Source: an uncultured Bacilli bacterium (GTDB lineage: Bacteria; Bacillota_I; Bacilli_A; RF39; UBA660). Taken from it: a stretch of 32,454 nucleotides of DNA. The stretch lies in NCBI GenBank assembly GCA_947629655.1, contig CANREL010000011.1, forward strand, positions 1-32,454, written 5' to 3'. The notes under the pieces are model-generated. The model was not told the DNA's origin and made no database searches. It saw only the letters and a list, made by a program, of their open reading frames with translations. Below are positions 7,775-16,121 of this stretch, piece after piece. Position 1 is the first letter of the stretch, and every line of letters starts with the position of its first letter. A program made the position numbers and the translations under genes.

Positions 7775-7965
7775 TGGCGGGTCACTCTCCTAACTTTTTC
7801 ATATAGGGGAGGTAAGTCCCAATCAGGTAAACTTTTTATGAATTCATCACTATTAATATCAGGATTGTTTTCTTGTTCACGTCTTTTATTTTCTGCATCT
7901 ACTTGTTTAAATAAATCTTGATTATTGTTGTTATTTAGAAAATCTAAATTTTGTTCATTATCCAT
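7771..7965 (-). CDS. hypothetical small protein in the AAA+ operon, 64 aa
   Basis: Not recognised. The first half is asparagine/glutamine/acid-rich and probably disordered. The C-terminal 20 residues carry a compact motif, SLPDWDLPPLYEKVRR, that looks like a binding peptide. It overlaps the upstream gene by 8 bases: its AGGAGG site is read as the Gly-Gly of that gene's last residues. It overlaps the downstream gene by 4 bases. With no catalytic features, a linker or docking role between the membrane protein and the AAA+ ATPase is the most natural guess. Confidence 0.65.
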   Translation of the reverse strand: MDNEQNLDFLNNNNNQDLFKQVDAENKRREQENNPDINSDEFIKSLPDWDLPPLYEKVRRVTRQ

Positions 7966-9688
7966 TTTGACCTCCTATAGCAATGTTTCTTCTCTCTTCA
8001 TTACCTTTGATGTAGTTGCGGTAATCTAGAGAATTCAAGAAAATATTTATTTGATCATGAGTATTACGACTATCTTTACATATGAAATAGAAGTCGACTA
8101 CTTCAGCAATAGTATTTTGAAGAATGTATTTAGAATATTCTTTGCGCTCTTCACGTTTTTTGATTTTATTTTGGCGATCAGTATAATTTAAGTAAAAGTC
8201 ATAACCATCTAATATTAGAACACCAATGATGATAACTACAGCTAAGAAGGGTTGATGAATCATAAAACTTAGAACCATTATGATGATACCGATTATAGTT
8301 ATCGCTAACATTTTGGCATCAAATAATTTTTTTCCATAAATTTCACTATTAGTTTCATTATCGATATGATTGTACAAATCTTGAATCAATTCTTTTTCAT
8401 TTTGACCATTTGTTGTAGCACCATGCCAACTATCAATTTTTATGTCGATGTTCAAATTATTAGTTTCAAAATTTTTACTGATGTCATTATAGGCACTATT
8501 TATCCAATCTTTAGATAGAGCCATTGCCATTTTTCGAGTATTAATTGTCGGTTTAGTACTTTTATATTCTATAGTTATGTTAGTTAGTTGCGAATAGAAA
8601 TCAGTAGCTTTTTGAAAGGCAAATTCTGTTTCTTTGAATCTTTCATTAGCTTTAGTGACATTACCATTTTCTTCGATTATCAATCTGTTTTTAGCAATAT
8701 CTTTTTTTAGATCTAGTTCTTCATTTTCATAATTGAATACTAACATATTTATCAATTTATCGATTTGAGCTATTGTTGATACGTTCATAGTCTGTTCTTC
8801 TTTGATGATGTTTTTAAGAGTTATTAAGATATTTTCTTCAGAGTTGGATATTGATAATATATTTTTAACTTTATCGTAATCGTTGGTATATTTTTTTATG
8901 AATTCAAAGTCATCTTCAGCATCGTGTTCAATTAAACTATTGATATAATTGGTCCATCTTTCAATTTGAATTTTACGATATCCAGGTTGAGAAGATAATT
9001 CTTTGATCCATTCATCTATTTTGGTAAGGCATAATTCTTTGGCGTCAACTCCAAAGCTTCCGTTGGTGATGGCATCGAGAACGGTTACAATTTTACTTTC
9101 CATCTTGGCAGGATCTTGCATTTCTAAATATCTTCGTAACCATTTTAGAGCTGTTTCATAACGATTGGCACGTAAATGAATTAGGCAGAATAGTAAACTT
9201 GTCTTTTCATCATCTCTTGTCATGGCTTCTTTTAAAGCACGATTAGCTAGGTCTTTATCATTAGTAAGCCAAGCACATAGACTGACTAGGGCAGGAGCTA
9301 ACCAATAATTTGGCGTATCGATAATGACTTGTTCACTGATGTTTTCAATAGTTGATTTGCGAACGGCATTCATGTCGGTTGCTTGGAAGATACCATTTAT
9401 TTTACGACGGACGTTATCGTAATGACCATATTGTTTGTTCAATTCTTCTTGACTCATCATTATTGATTGTTTAGCATTTGATACGATTGTACTACCACGA
9501 ATCTCAACCATGAAATTTTTTATTTCGTCTTCGATCGTTTTAACACTGTTGGTTACTTTGTTAACCTTGGTGTCAACTTCACCGACATTGACAGATACGT
9601 CACCAATATTTTTAGCAAGCTGGCCTAGATTGTTTTCAATTATATCTAAGTTAGCTGCACTCATGACAACTGCGCCATTATTTGCCAT
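7958..9688 (-). CDS. coiled-coil/helical-repeat membrane protein, first gene of the AAA+ operon
   Basis: Not recognised. The start at 9688 gives 576 aa and is chosen because AGGTG (9695-9699) lies 6 bases ahead. The alternative ATG at 9715 overlaps a -10 box. Layout: a t-SNARE-like or tropomyosin-like heptad region (about 10-62); an alpha-helical, TPR-resembling central region (about 120-260, with pairs such as 'LANRALKEAM' and 'YETALKWLRRYLEM'); a second helical region to about 400; two adjacent membrane helices (about 460-477 and 481-498) forming a hairpin; and a basic, cytoplasmic-looking C-terminal helix (505-576). There is no signal peptide, so N- and C-termini probably both face the cytoplasm. 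It may anchor the AAA+ complex to the membrane. Confidence 0.75.
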   Translation of the reverse strand: MANNGAVVMSAANLDIIENNLGQLAKNIGDVSVNVGEVDTKVNKVTNSVKTIEDEIKNFMVEIRGSTIVSNAKQSIMMSQEELNKQYGHYDNVRRKINGIFQATDMNAVRKSTIENISEQVIIDTPNYWLAPALVSLCAWLTNDKDLANRALKEAMTRDDEKTSLLFCLIHLRANRYETALKWLRRYLEMQDPAKMESKIVTVLDAITNGSFGVDAKELCLTKIDEWIKELSSQPGYRKIQIERWTNYINSLIEHDAEDDFEFIKKYTNDYDKVKNILSISNSEENILITLKNIIKEEQTMNVSTIAQIDKLINMLVFNYENEELDLKKDIAKNRLIIEENGNVTKANERFKETEFAFQKATDFYSQLTNITIEYKSTKPTINTRKMAMALSKDWINSAYNDISKNFETNNLNIDIKIDSWHGATTNGQNEKELIQDLYNHIDNETNSEIYGKKLFDAKMLAITIIGIIIMVLSFMIHQPFLAVVIIIGVLILDGYDFYLNYTDRQNKIKKREERKEYSKYILQNTIAEVVDFYFICKDSRNTHDQINIFLNSLDYRNYIKGNEERRNIAIGGQNG

Positions 9689-9713
9689 AAACAACACCTC
9701 ATCTATTATCTTC

Positions 9714-9744
9714 ATTATATCATTAAATGTAAAATTATTGTCTT
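9714..9744 (-). promoter_or_regulatory. promoter of the minus-strand AAA+ operon
   Basis: On the minus strand TATAAT occupies 9719-9714, with AAGACA at 9744-9739 and a 19-base spacer. Transcription would start near 9707, about 20 bases before the chosen ATG at 9688 and downstream of the ATG at 9715. Confidence 0.5.
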
Positions 9745-9798
9745 AATAATATATATTTTTGTGTAAATTTACTTCTTTGATGTAAATAAAATATTTAG

Positions 9799-9827
9799 TT
9801 GGTTTTATGGCTATTTTTGTGTATAAT
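9799..9827 (+). promoter_or_regulatory. sigma-A-type promoter of fhs
   Basis: TTGGTT (9799-9804), a 17-base spacer and TATAAT (9822-9827). The ribosome site GGTGAT (9835-9840) and ATG follow within 17 bases. It is divergent from the AAA+ operon promoter. Confidence 0.6.
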
Positions 9828-9843
9828 TTAATTGGGTGATAAT

Positions 9844-11451
9844 ATGAGTGATATTGAAATAGCAAGATCTTGTGTAAAAAAGGATATTAGGGATATCTGT
9901 CATGATTTAGAACTTGATGATGATTTATTAGAATTATATGGTAGATATAAGGCTAAGATAAGATACAATGACATCATAAATAGTAAGAATGGAAAACTTA
10001 TTTTGGTAACCGCAATCAATCCAACACCATATGGTGAAGGAAAGACGACTGTCAGTATTGGTCTTTTAGATGGACTTTGCTCAATTAAAAAGAAAGCGAT
10101 AGGTGTTTTACGTGAACCTTCTCTTGGGCCAGTTTTCGGTTTTAAAGGTGGCGCAGCTGGAGGAGGATATTCGCAAATCGTACCAATGGAAGACATAAAT
10201 TTGCATTTTACGGGTGATTTGCATGCGATAACGAGTGCTAATAATTTGATATCAGCCGCTGTAGATAATCATATCTATCAAGGTAATGAATTAGGTATTG
10301 ATCCAAATCAAATCATTTTTAAGAGATGTTTAGATGTCAATGATAGAGCTTTGCGTGATAAATTTAACATTACGGCAGCTAGTGAAGTCATGAGTGTCTT
10401 TTGTCTTGCCAATGACATTGTTGAATTGCGTGAAAAACTTGGAAATATCATGATCGGTTACAAGTTTAATGGGGAACCGGTTTATGCTAGAGATTTGCAT
10501 CTCGAAGGTAGTCTTACAGTTTTATTAAAAGATGCCATCAATCCGAATATTGTTCAAACACTTGAAAACAATCCGGTATTAGTACATGGTGGGCCTTTCG
10601 CTAACATAGCCCATGGTTGTAATAGTATCATTGCTACTAAATTAGGTATAAAACTAGCTGATTACGTCGTTACTGAAGCTGGATTCGGTTCTGATTTGGG
10701 AGCTGAGAAATTTTTTGATATCAAGTGTCGCAAAGCCAATATAAAACCTGATTGTGTCGTTTTAGTAGTTACGATTAAAGCTTTGAAATATAATGGTGGT
10801 ATTACTAAAGAACACGTCATGGAAGAGAATGTTGATGCTGTTCACAAGGGATTACCTAATTTGAATGTCCATATCGAAAACATGCTTAAATTCAATTCTA
10901 ATTTAATTGTTTGTTTGAATAAATACGATAGTGATACAGCTGATGAAATAGATGTCGTAAGACAGTGTTGTAATTGTTATAATGTGCCTTTTGTCATTAG
11001 TGATAGTTATACTAAAGGTGGAATTGGATCAGTTGTCTTAGCTAAAGAAGTATGTGATATTTGTGAGAAAGAGAATGAATTTAAATTTTTATATGATGAA
11101 TTTATTTCGCCAGAAGAGAAAATAGAGAAGATTTGTAAAGAGATATATCATGCTGGAAGTGTTGTCTATAGTGACATTGCCAAAGCAAAGCTAGAACAGA
11201 TAAAGAAGTTGGAACTGTCCCATTTACCAATTTGTATTTCAAAGACGCAATATTCAATTACGGATGATCCAAAAGTATTGGGATATCCAACGGGACATGA
11301 GATGCATGTTCGTGATATAGAACTTTATAATGGAGCAGGATTCATAACGGTCTTAATGGGAAGTACGATAAAGATGCCAGGTTTACCAAAAGTTCCAAAT
11401 TATGAAAAAATAGATTTAAATGATGAAAATGAAATAATAGGTTTAAGTTAA
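9844..11451 (+). CDS. fhs: formate--tetrahydrofolate ligase
   Basis: This enzyme makes 10-formyl-tetrahydrofolate from formate, ATP and tetrahydrofolate, feeding purine and formyl-methionine synthesis. The 535-aa product shows the ATP-binding loop TPYGEGKTT (61-69), family signature GFKGGAAGGGY (99-109) and second signature VVTIKALKYNGG (308-319). The length is close to the usual 550-560. The ATG at 9844 is chosen because GGTGAT precedes it; the upstream TTG at 9832 lies before that site. Its stop overlaps an ATG of the next frame, and the DUF421 gene's better start is 33 bases on, so readthrough expression of that gene is likely. Confidence 0.95.
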   Translation: MSDIEIARSCVKKDIRDICHDLELDDDLLELYGRYKAKIRYNDIINSKNGKLILVTAINPTPYGEGKTTVSIGLLDGLCSIKKKAIGVLREPSLGPVFGFKGGAAGGGYSQIVPMEDINLHFTGDLHAITSANNLISAAVDNHIYQGNELGIDPNQIIFKRCLDVNDRALRDKFNITAASEVMSVFCLANDIVELREKLGNIMIGYKFNGEPVYARDLHLEGSLTVLLKDAINPNIVQTLENNPVLVHGGPFANIAHGCNSIIATKLGIKLADYVVTEAGFGSDLGAEKFFDIKCRKANIKPDCVVLVVTIKALKYNGGITKEHVMEENVDAVHKGLPNLNVHIENMLKFNSNLIVCLNKYDSDTADEIDVVRQCCNCYNVPFVISDSYTKGGIGSVVLAKEVCDICEKENEFKFLYDEFISPEEKIEKICKEIYHAGSVVYSDIAKAKLEQIKKLELSHLPICISKTQYSITDDPKVLGYPTGHEMHVRDIELYNGAGFITVLMGSTIKMPGLPKVPNYEKIDLNDENEIIGLS

Positions 11452-11483
11452 TGAGAAATGTTCATAATATTATTGGTGATATT

Positions 11484-12191
11484 ATGAACTTTTTAACTGT
11501 TTTATGGAAATCGATTCTCTCAATAATAATTTTGTTCTTTTTGACAAAATTGACGGGAAGAAAACAGATTAGTCAACTGAGTTTATACGATTATGTCTTA
11601 GGAATAACAATTGGTAGTGTTGCAGCAGAGATATCAACTAATATGGATGCTGATTTTTGGGGTGGAATTCTCGTCATGGTCGTATATTCTTCGGTCTCTT
11701 TTTTAGCGTCAATATTAACGGAGAAGAGTATTGTTTTGCGAAGATTCATCATCGGTAGTCCGATTGTGGTGATGGAAAAAGGTAAAATATTGGAGTCTTC
11801 TCTCAAAAAAGCTAAGTTTGATGTCAATGAACTCTTACAAGAAGCCCGCATCAGTGGGTATTACGATTTGAGTCAAATTGAATACGCTGTCATGGAAGCT
11901 AATGGGAAAATGAGTTTTTTACCAAAGAGTAAGTATGTTCCAGTGACACCATCAGATATGAAACTAAAAGTTGATCGCAGTGGACTAGTTGCCAATTTAA
12001 TAATCGATGGAAAAGTCATGCCAAACAATTTAAAGACAATTGGCAAAGATGAGAAATGGTTACTTAAAAGACTTTCTAGCCTAGGATATGATGACTTAGA
12101 AAAGGTCTTTTTAGTAACTTGTGATAATAAAGAAAAGTTAACTGTTTTTGAAAAGAATTATGGTGTCGTAGAAGAACAAGTCCTTGAATGA
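11484..12191 (+). CDS. DUF421 (YetF/YkjA-type) membrane protein
   Basis: The 235-aa product has three N-terminal membrane helices (about 7-22, 35-50, 59-78) followed by the cytoplasmic-type DUF421 domain. Characteristic pieces are TGRKQISQLSLYDYVLGI after the first helix, PIVVMEKGKI and ARISGYYDLSQIEYAVMEA. The start at 11484 follows GGTGAT and gives the usual short N-terminus; the ATG at 11451 would add 11 unusual residues. DUF421 proteins occur in many spore formers, and related proteins in Bacillus spores affect wet-heat resistance. The exact molecular role is unknown. There is no promoter between it and fhs, so cotranscription is likely. Confidence 0.85.
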   Translation: MNFLTVLWKSILSIIILFFLTKLTGRKQISQLSLYDYVLGITIGSVAAEISTNMDADFWGGILVMVVYSSVSFLASILTEKSIVLRRFIIGSPIVVMEKGKILESSLKKAKFDVNELLQEARISGYYDLSQIEYAVMEANGKMSFLPKSKYVPVTPSDMKLKVDRSGLVANLIIDGKVMPNNLKTIGKDEKWLLKRLSSLGYDDLEKVFLVTCDNKEKLTVFEKNYGVVEEQVLE

Positions 12192-12220
12192 TTGAATTTT
12201 TCAGACTTTTGTGTTATAAT
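12192..12220 (+). promoter_or_regulatory. sigma-A-type promoter with extended -10
   Basis: TTGAAT (12192-12197), a 17-base spacer and TGT-TATAAT (-10 at 12215-12220). It begins one base after the DUF421 stop and drives the 168-aa gene. Confidence 0.7.
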
Positions 12221-12249
12221 TAGTGTGCTTTGTGAAGGGGGAATTGTTA

Positions 12250-12756
12250 ATGGATGGCAAAAAAGCACAAAGTTGTTTAAAGACATTTTTAGAAGTTAGT
12301 AAGATTGTAATTGATGAAAGAAATAGAGAAATAAGAGGATTGGAAAGACAAAAAGCTGTGTCTGAATCAGGACGTAAGTCGATTTTGAATGAACGCATTT
12401 CAGTAATCGTTCGTGAAAGAGAAAAGGTTCAGGGAAGACTTGACTCTGTTAGATTAGAGATGCTTGATATGATTTTGGACGATCCAAGTTTGATAAGTCC
12501 TAGAACTATTGCTAAAAAGGGATGTGATTCTGTCGCTTCATTTGTTAAAAAAGAAAAGGAATCTATTGAACTACGCGGTTCATATCGTGAAAATCCTTAT
12601 AGCATTTCTGATGTTTTGAGTATTGCACTTGCTAATGAAAAGGAAAAGATGAGTTTTTCACTATTTGATGAAGGTCAAAAAGAAGTTACAAAAGATGATA
12701 TAAAAAGTGCTGTAAATAGTGAAAAAGTTGTTAAAACGATGATTAAAACGCTATAA
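12250..12756 (+). CDS. hypothetical charged helical protein, 168 aa
   Basis: Not recognised. The ATG at 12250 lies 8 bases after AAGGGGG (12235-12241); upstream in-frame starts fall before that site. The product has no signal or membrane segment. Residues 15-75 form a long Arg/Glu-rich amphipathic helix (ERNREIRGLERQKA, then NERISVIVREREKVQGRL) likely to be a coiled coil, followed by a smaller region to 168 with 'LISPRTIAKKG' and an aromatic SFSLFDEG loop. It has its own strong promoter and a weak terminator, so it is a single-gene unit. It could be a structural or nucleic-acid-associated protein. Confidence 0.7.
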   Translation: MDGKKAQSCLKTFLEVSKIVIDERNREIRGLERQKAVSESGRKSILNERISVIVREREKVQGRLDSVRLEMLDMILDDPSLISPRTIAKKGCDSVASFVKKEKESIELRGSYRENPYSISDVLSIALANEKEKMSFSLFDEGQKEVTKDDIKSAVNSEKVVKTMIKTL

Positions 12757-12799
12757 ATGTTACATAATATAAATATCAGACGGGATGTTTGATTAATTT

Positions 12800-12827
12800 G
12801 GGAAAGATTTTATCTTTTCTTTTTTTG
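12800..12827 (+). terminator. weak Rho-independent terminator
   Basis: GGGAAAGAT and ATCTTTTCT flank a 3-base loop (stem about 6 bp plus G-U pairs) and run into T7. It separates the 168-aa gene from gatC. Confidence 0.4.
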
Positions 12828-12868
12828 TGTTTATTTGTGTATAATTGCTAGGAAAATAATATAAAATT

Positions 12869-12877
12869 TGGTATAAT
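12869..12877 (+). promoter_or_regulatory. gatC: extended -10 promoter of gatCAB
   Basis: TGG-TATAAT (12869-12877) is followed by AGGAGG (12900-12905) and the gatC ATG. A second TATAAT at 12840-12845 could be an upstream start. No strong -35. Confidence 0.55.
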
Positions 12878-12910
12878 TAATAGGAATTAATTTGTTTACA
12901 GGAGGAATTT

Positions 12911-13207
12911 ATGAAAGATAAATTGACAAGAGAAGAAGTATTGCATGTAGCAAGACTAGCAAGAATTAATTTGACCGATGAAGAGATAGAAAAGTATCAA
13001 GTTCAATTGAAGAAGTTATTAGACGATGTCGATAAAATAAAAGAAGTTGATTTGGCAAGTGATGAAGAGTTGATCACACCAATTGATGAAGAGACTGTTT
13101 TACGTGAAGATGAAGCAGGTGAAATGTTAGATCCTGAAGAAATTATGAAAAATGTTCCTGTTAGTAATGGAAATTTTGTGGAAGTTCCGGTGATGATTAA
13201 TGAGTAA
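12911..13207 (+). CDS. gatC: Asp-tRNA(Asn)/Glu-tRNA(Gln) amidotransferase subunit C
   Basis: This is the small subunit that clamps GatA and GatB in the GatCAB amidotransferase. The 98-aa length and the opening 'TREEVLHVARLARINLTDEE' pattern (residues 5-24), a LLDDVDKIKEVD middle and LREDE near 62 are typical. AGGAGG lies 5 bases upstream. Its last 8 bases overlap gatA, so the two are translationally coupled. Confidence 0.93.
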   Translation: MKDKLTREEVLHVARLARINLTDEEIEKYQVQLKKLLDDVDKIKEVDLASDEELITPIDEETVLREDEAGEMLDPEEIMKNVPVSNGNFVEVPVMINE

Positions 13208-14651
13208 ATATTTAGATTTGAGCGTTGAAGAAATAAATGGTTTGTTGAAAGAAAAAAAGATTAAACCAATTGATTTAGTAGAAGAAGCTCTTGAGAGAAT
13301 TGAAAATGATAAAGATTTAAATGCTTTTATTACAGTTGATAGTGAAGGAGCTAGAAAAAGAGCTTTAGAACTAGAGAATGAGGAAGTTGATAACGTTTTA
13401 TTCGGTATTCCTATTGCCGTTAAAGATAACATTGTTACGAAGGATTTGCGCACTACTTGTGCATCTCATATCTTGGACAATTTTATTCCTTTGTATGACG
13501 CTACTGTCGTTGAAAAGATTAAAGCTAAAAACATGATTATCATAGGTAAGACGAACATGGATGAATTTGCTATGGGTTCAACTAGTCAGACGAGTTATTT
13601 TGGTGCGCCTCATAATCCATGGGATCGAAAAAGAGTAGCGGGAGGTTCTAGTGGCGGAAGTGCAGCTTGTATCAGTGCTCGCTTAGTTCCTTTTGCTCTT
13701 GGTAGTGATACTGGTGGAAGTATTAGACAACCATCAAGTTATTGTGGAATTGTTGGAATGAAACCTACTTATGGGCGTGTTTCTCGTTATGGACTTGTAG
13801 CTTTTGGTTCAAGTCTAGATCAAATTGGTCCAATGGCGCGAAATGTCTATGAGAATGCGTTACTTTTAAACATTTTATGTGGAAGAGATGATCGTGATTT
13901 AACTAGTAGTCATAAGAAGACGGAAGACTTTACGAGAATGATTGGGGAAGATATCAAAGGAATGAAGATTGCAATTCCAAATTTCTTTGTCAGTGATATC
14001 GTCAGTCCTGAAGTTTTATCAAAGTTAAATGAAGTCGTTGAACTTTTAAAAGATAGTGGTGCGACAGTTGATTATATCGATATTGACTATATTGAGAATG
14101 CGGTTACTTTATATCAAATCATTGCCATGGGTGAAGCAAGTAGTAATCTAGCGCGATTCGATGGTGTCCGTTATGGATATTCAATCGAAGATCCAGTTGG
14201 AATAGATGAGTTATATTCTCTTACACGTGGTGAAGGATTTGGTGAAGAGGTTAAACGCCGTATCATGGTTGGATCTTATTTGTTGAGTGGTGAAAATGCT
14301 AAGATTTATTATTCTAAAGCTTTACAAATAAGGAATGCTATTCGTAAATCCTTTTTGAAAGCATTTGAAAAATATGATTTGATCATCGGTCCAAATGCGA
14401 CGACGACAGCTTATAATTTGGGGGAGGGATTAGATGATCCACTTAAGACTTTCTTAGATGACATCTTAGTAATTCCTGTCAACATGGCTGGTCTTCCTGG
14501 CATGAATGTACCAATGGGATTTGGTGAAGGTAATTTACCAATCGGTTTACAAATAATTGGTAATAGTTTTGATGAAGCAACTATGTATAAATTAGCTTCT
14601 TTTGTCGAGAGAAAACTCGATTTAAACAATGATCCAAAAGAGGTGAAATAA
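13200..14651 (+). CDS. gatA: Asp-tRNA(Asn)/Glu-tRNA(Gln) amidotransferase subunit A
   Basis: GatA hydrolyses glutamine or asparagine to supply ammonia for converting Glu-tRNA(Gln) to Gln-tRNA(Gln), and Asp-tRNA(Asn) in some species. The 483-aa product has the amidase signature: catalytic Lys75 in AVKDNI, Ser150 in AGGSSGGSAA and nucleophile Ser174 in GSDTGGSIRQP. These match the Lys-Ser-Ser triad of the family, offset by about four residues from the Staphylococcus numbering. The start follows GGTGAT (13189-13194) inside the end of gatC. The stop overlaps the gatB ATG (TAATG). Confidence 0.96.
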   Translation: MSKYLDLSVEEINGLLKEKKIKPIDLVEEALERIENDKDLNAFITVDSEGARKRALELENEEVDNVLFGIPIAVKDNIVTKDLRTTCASHILDNFIPLYDATVVEKIKAKNMIIIGKTNMDEFAMGSTSQTSYFGAPHNPWDRKRVAGGSSGGSAACISARLVPFALGSDTGGSIRQPSSYCGIVGMKPTYGRVSRYGLVAFGSSLDQIGPMARNVYENALLLNILCGRDDRDLTSSHKKTEDFTRMIGEDIKGMKIAIPNFFVSDIVSPEVLSKLNEVVELLKDSGATVDYIDIDYIENAVTLYQIIAMGEASSNLARFDGVRYGYSIEDPVGIDELYSLTRGEGFGEEVKRRIMVGSYLLSGENAKIYYSKALQIRNAIRKSFLKAFEKYDLIIGPNATTTAYNLGEGLDDPLKTFLDDILVIPVNMAGLPGMNVPMGFGEGNLPIGLQIIGNSFDEATMYKLASFVERKLDLNNDPKEVK

Positions 14652-16069
14652 TGGCAGATTATAAGAAGACAATCGGTATTGAAATTCATACTGAATTGAA
14701 GACTAAAACAAAAATATTTTCTAATAGTGTCAATGGTTATGGTAAGACAGCTAACAGCAATGTCAACGTTGTCGATTTAGGATATCCAGGAACGCTTCCA
14801 ACTCTAAATGTTGAAGTTATTCGCTTAGCTTTAAAAGCAGCATTGATACTAAATTGTGAAATAAATAAAGAAATGCATTTTGATAGAAAAAATTATTTCT
14901 ACCCAGATAATCCTAAAAACTATCAAATTACACAAGCTGAGACGCCAATTGGAGTCAATGGTTATGTCGAAATAGAAGTAAATGGTGAAAAGAAGAAAGT
15001 TCGAATTCACGACATTCATATCGAAGAGGATACTTGTAAGAGTATTCACTACAAACATCATTCATTCTTAGACTTTAATCGTGCTGGTGTACCACTTGTG
15101 GAAATTGTAACAGAAGCTGATATGCATTCTAGTGAAGAAGCTATGGCATATGTGGAAAAGTTGCGTGAATTGTTCCTCTATGCTGATATTTCTGATTGTA
15201 AAATTGAAGAGGGGAGCATGCGCTGTGATGTAAATATTTCTGTAAGTAAGACGGATGAACTTGGTACGCGTGCTGAAATTAAAAACATTGGTTCAATTAG
15301 CAATGTGGGACGCGCTATTGAAAAAGAAGCTCTTCGTCAGATTGATTTGTTAGAGAAGGGTGAAGAAGTAGCTTTCGCAACTTATCGATATGATGAAAAA
15401 AGTGATCAGACAATAATCATGCGTGTCAAAGAAGCTGGAAATGATTATCGTTATTTCCCAGAACCAGATATTCCATTTGTCGTAATTGATGATGAATTCA
15501 TTGAAGAAGTTCGTTCATCCATTCCGATGCTTGCTAGTGAAAGACGTGAAAAATATGTTGAAGCTGGCATCAGTTTATTAAATGCTAATAAGATTATTCA
15601 AAATAGAAGTCTTTCTAATTATTTAAATAAATTCTTAGATGGTGGAATAAACTTAGTTGTAGCAAGTAATATTTTATTGGGTGATATCTCAGCTTATTTG
15701 AACAAGACGGGATTAGATATCGAAAATACTAAATTGACTGATGATAAGTTTAGAGATGTCGTCAATAAATTAAATAGTGGTGATATCAATAGTAAAGTCT
15801 TTAAAGATATTTTAGATGATTTGATGGAAAAAGATTCATCTGTTGATGAGATAATTGCAAGTAAAGGTATTAAAATAATTAGTGATCCAGAAGAACTTAA
15901 GAAAATTGTCAACGATGTCTTATCAAGTAATGAGAGTAGTGTCAACGATTACAAGAATGGTAATACGCGTGCGATTAAGTTCTTAATGGGACAAATCATG
16001 AAAGAGACTAAGGGTAGTGCTAACCCAGAGTTAGTTAATAAATTATTGGAAGAAGAATTAAATAAGTAA
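14651..16069 (+). CDS. gatB: Asp-tRNA(Asn)/Glu-tRNA(Gln) amidotransferase subunit B
   Basis: GatB binds the misacylated tRNA, phosphorylates its side chain with ATP and receives ammonia from GatA. The 472-aa product begins IGIEIHTELKTKTKIFS and contains FDRKNYFYPDNPKNYQITQ (residues about 77-95), DFNRAGVPLVEIVTE and GSMRCDVNISV, all classic GatB blocks. The C-terminal YqeY-like tRNA-binding domain runs from about 325 to the end. AGGTGA lies 4 bases before the ATG. Presence of gatCAB implies that this organism makes Gln-tRNA (and perhaps Asn-tRNA) by transamidation. Confidence 0.96.
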   Translation: MADYKKTIGIEIHTELKTKTKIFSNSVNGYGKTANSNVNVVDLGYPGTLPTLNVEVIRLALKAALILNCEINKEMHFDRKNYFYPDNPKNYQITQAETPIGVNGYVEIEVNGEKKKVRIHDIHIEEDTCKSIHYKHHSFLDFNRAGVPLVEIVTEADMHSSEEAMAYVEKLRELFLYADISDCKIEEGSMRCDVNISVSKTDELGTRAEIKNIGSISNVGRAIEKEALRQIDLLEKGEEVAFATYRYDEKSDQTIIMRVKEAGNDYRYFPEPDIPFVVIDDEFIEEVRSSIPMLASERREKYVEAGISLLNANKIIQNRSLSNYLNKFLDGGINLVVASNILLGDISAYLNKTGLDIENTKLTDDKFRDVVNKLNSGDINSKVFKDILDDLMEKDSSVDEIIASKGIKIISDPEELKKIVNDVLSSNESSVNDYKNGNTRAIKFLMGQIMKETKGSANPELVNKLLEEELNK

Positions 16070-16093
16070 CTTTATATTTTTGTAATACTATTG

Positions 16094-16108
16094 TATAATT
16101 ATTATACT
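16094..16108 (+). promoter_or_regulatory. promoter region before the 162-aa membrane protein
   Basis: Two overlapping candidate -10 boxes, TATAAT (16094-16099) and TATACT (16103-16108), precede GGAGTGAT (16111-16118). The first leaves a leader long enough for the ribosome site. No terminator is visible between gatB and this point, so readthrough from gatCAB is also possible. Confidence 0.45.
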
Positions 16109-16121
16109 AAGGAGTGATTTA

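Noticed and set aside
9688..9715. Upstream ATG at 9715 as start of the 576-aa gene
   Set aside because: It overlaps the predicted -10 box and lacks a ribosome site, whereas 9688 has AGGTG at the right distance.
9716..9843. Folate-related riboswitch upstream of fhs
   Set aside because: The predicted transcript leader is only about 10 to 15 bases, too short for a riboswitch.
14419..14427. GGGGGAGGG in gatA as another slippage tract
   Set aside because: The run is interrupted and short (G5), lies in an essential housekeeping gene, and encodes the normal GEG segment.
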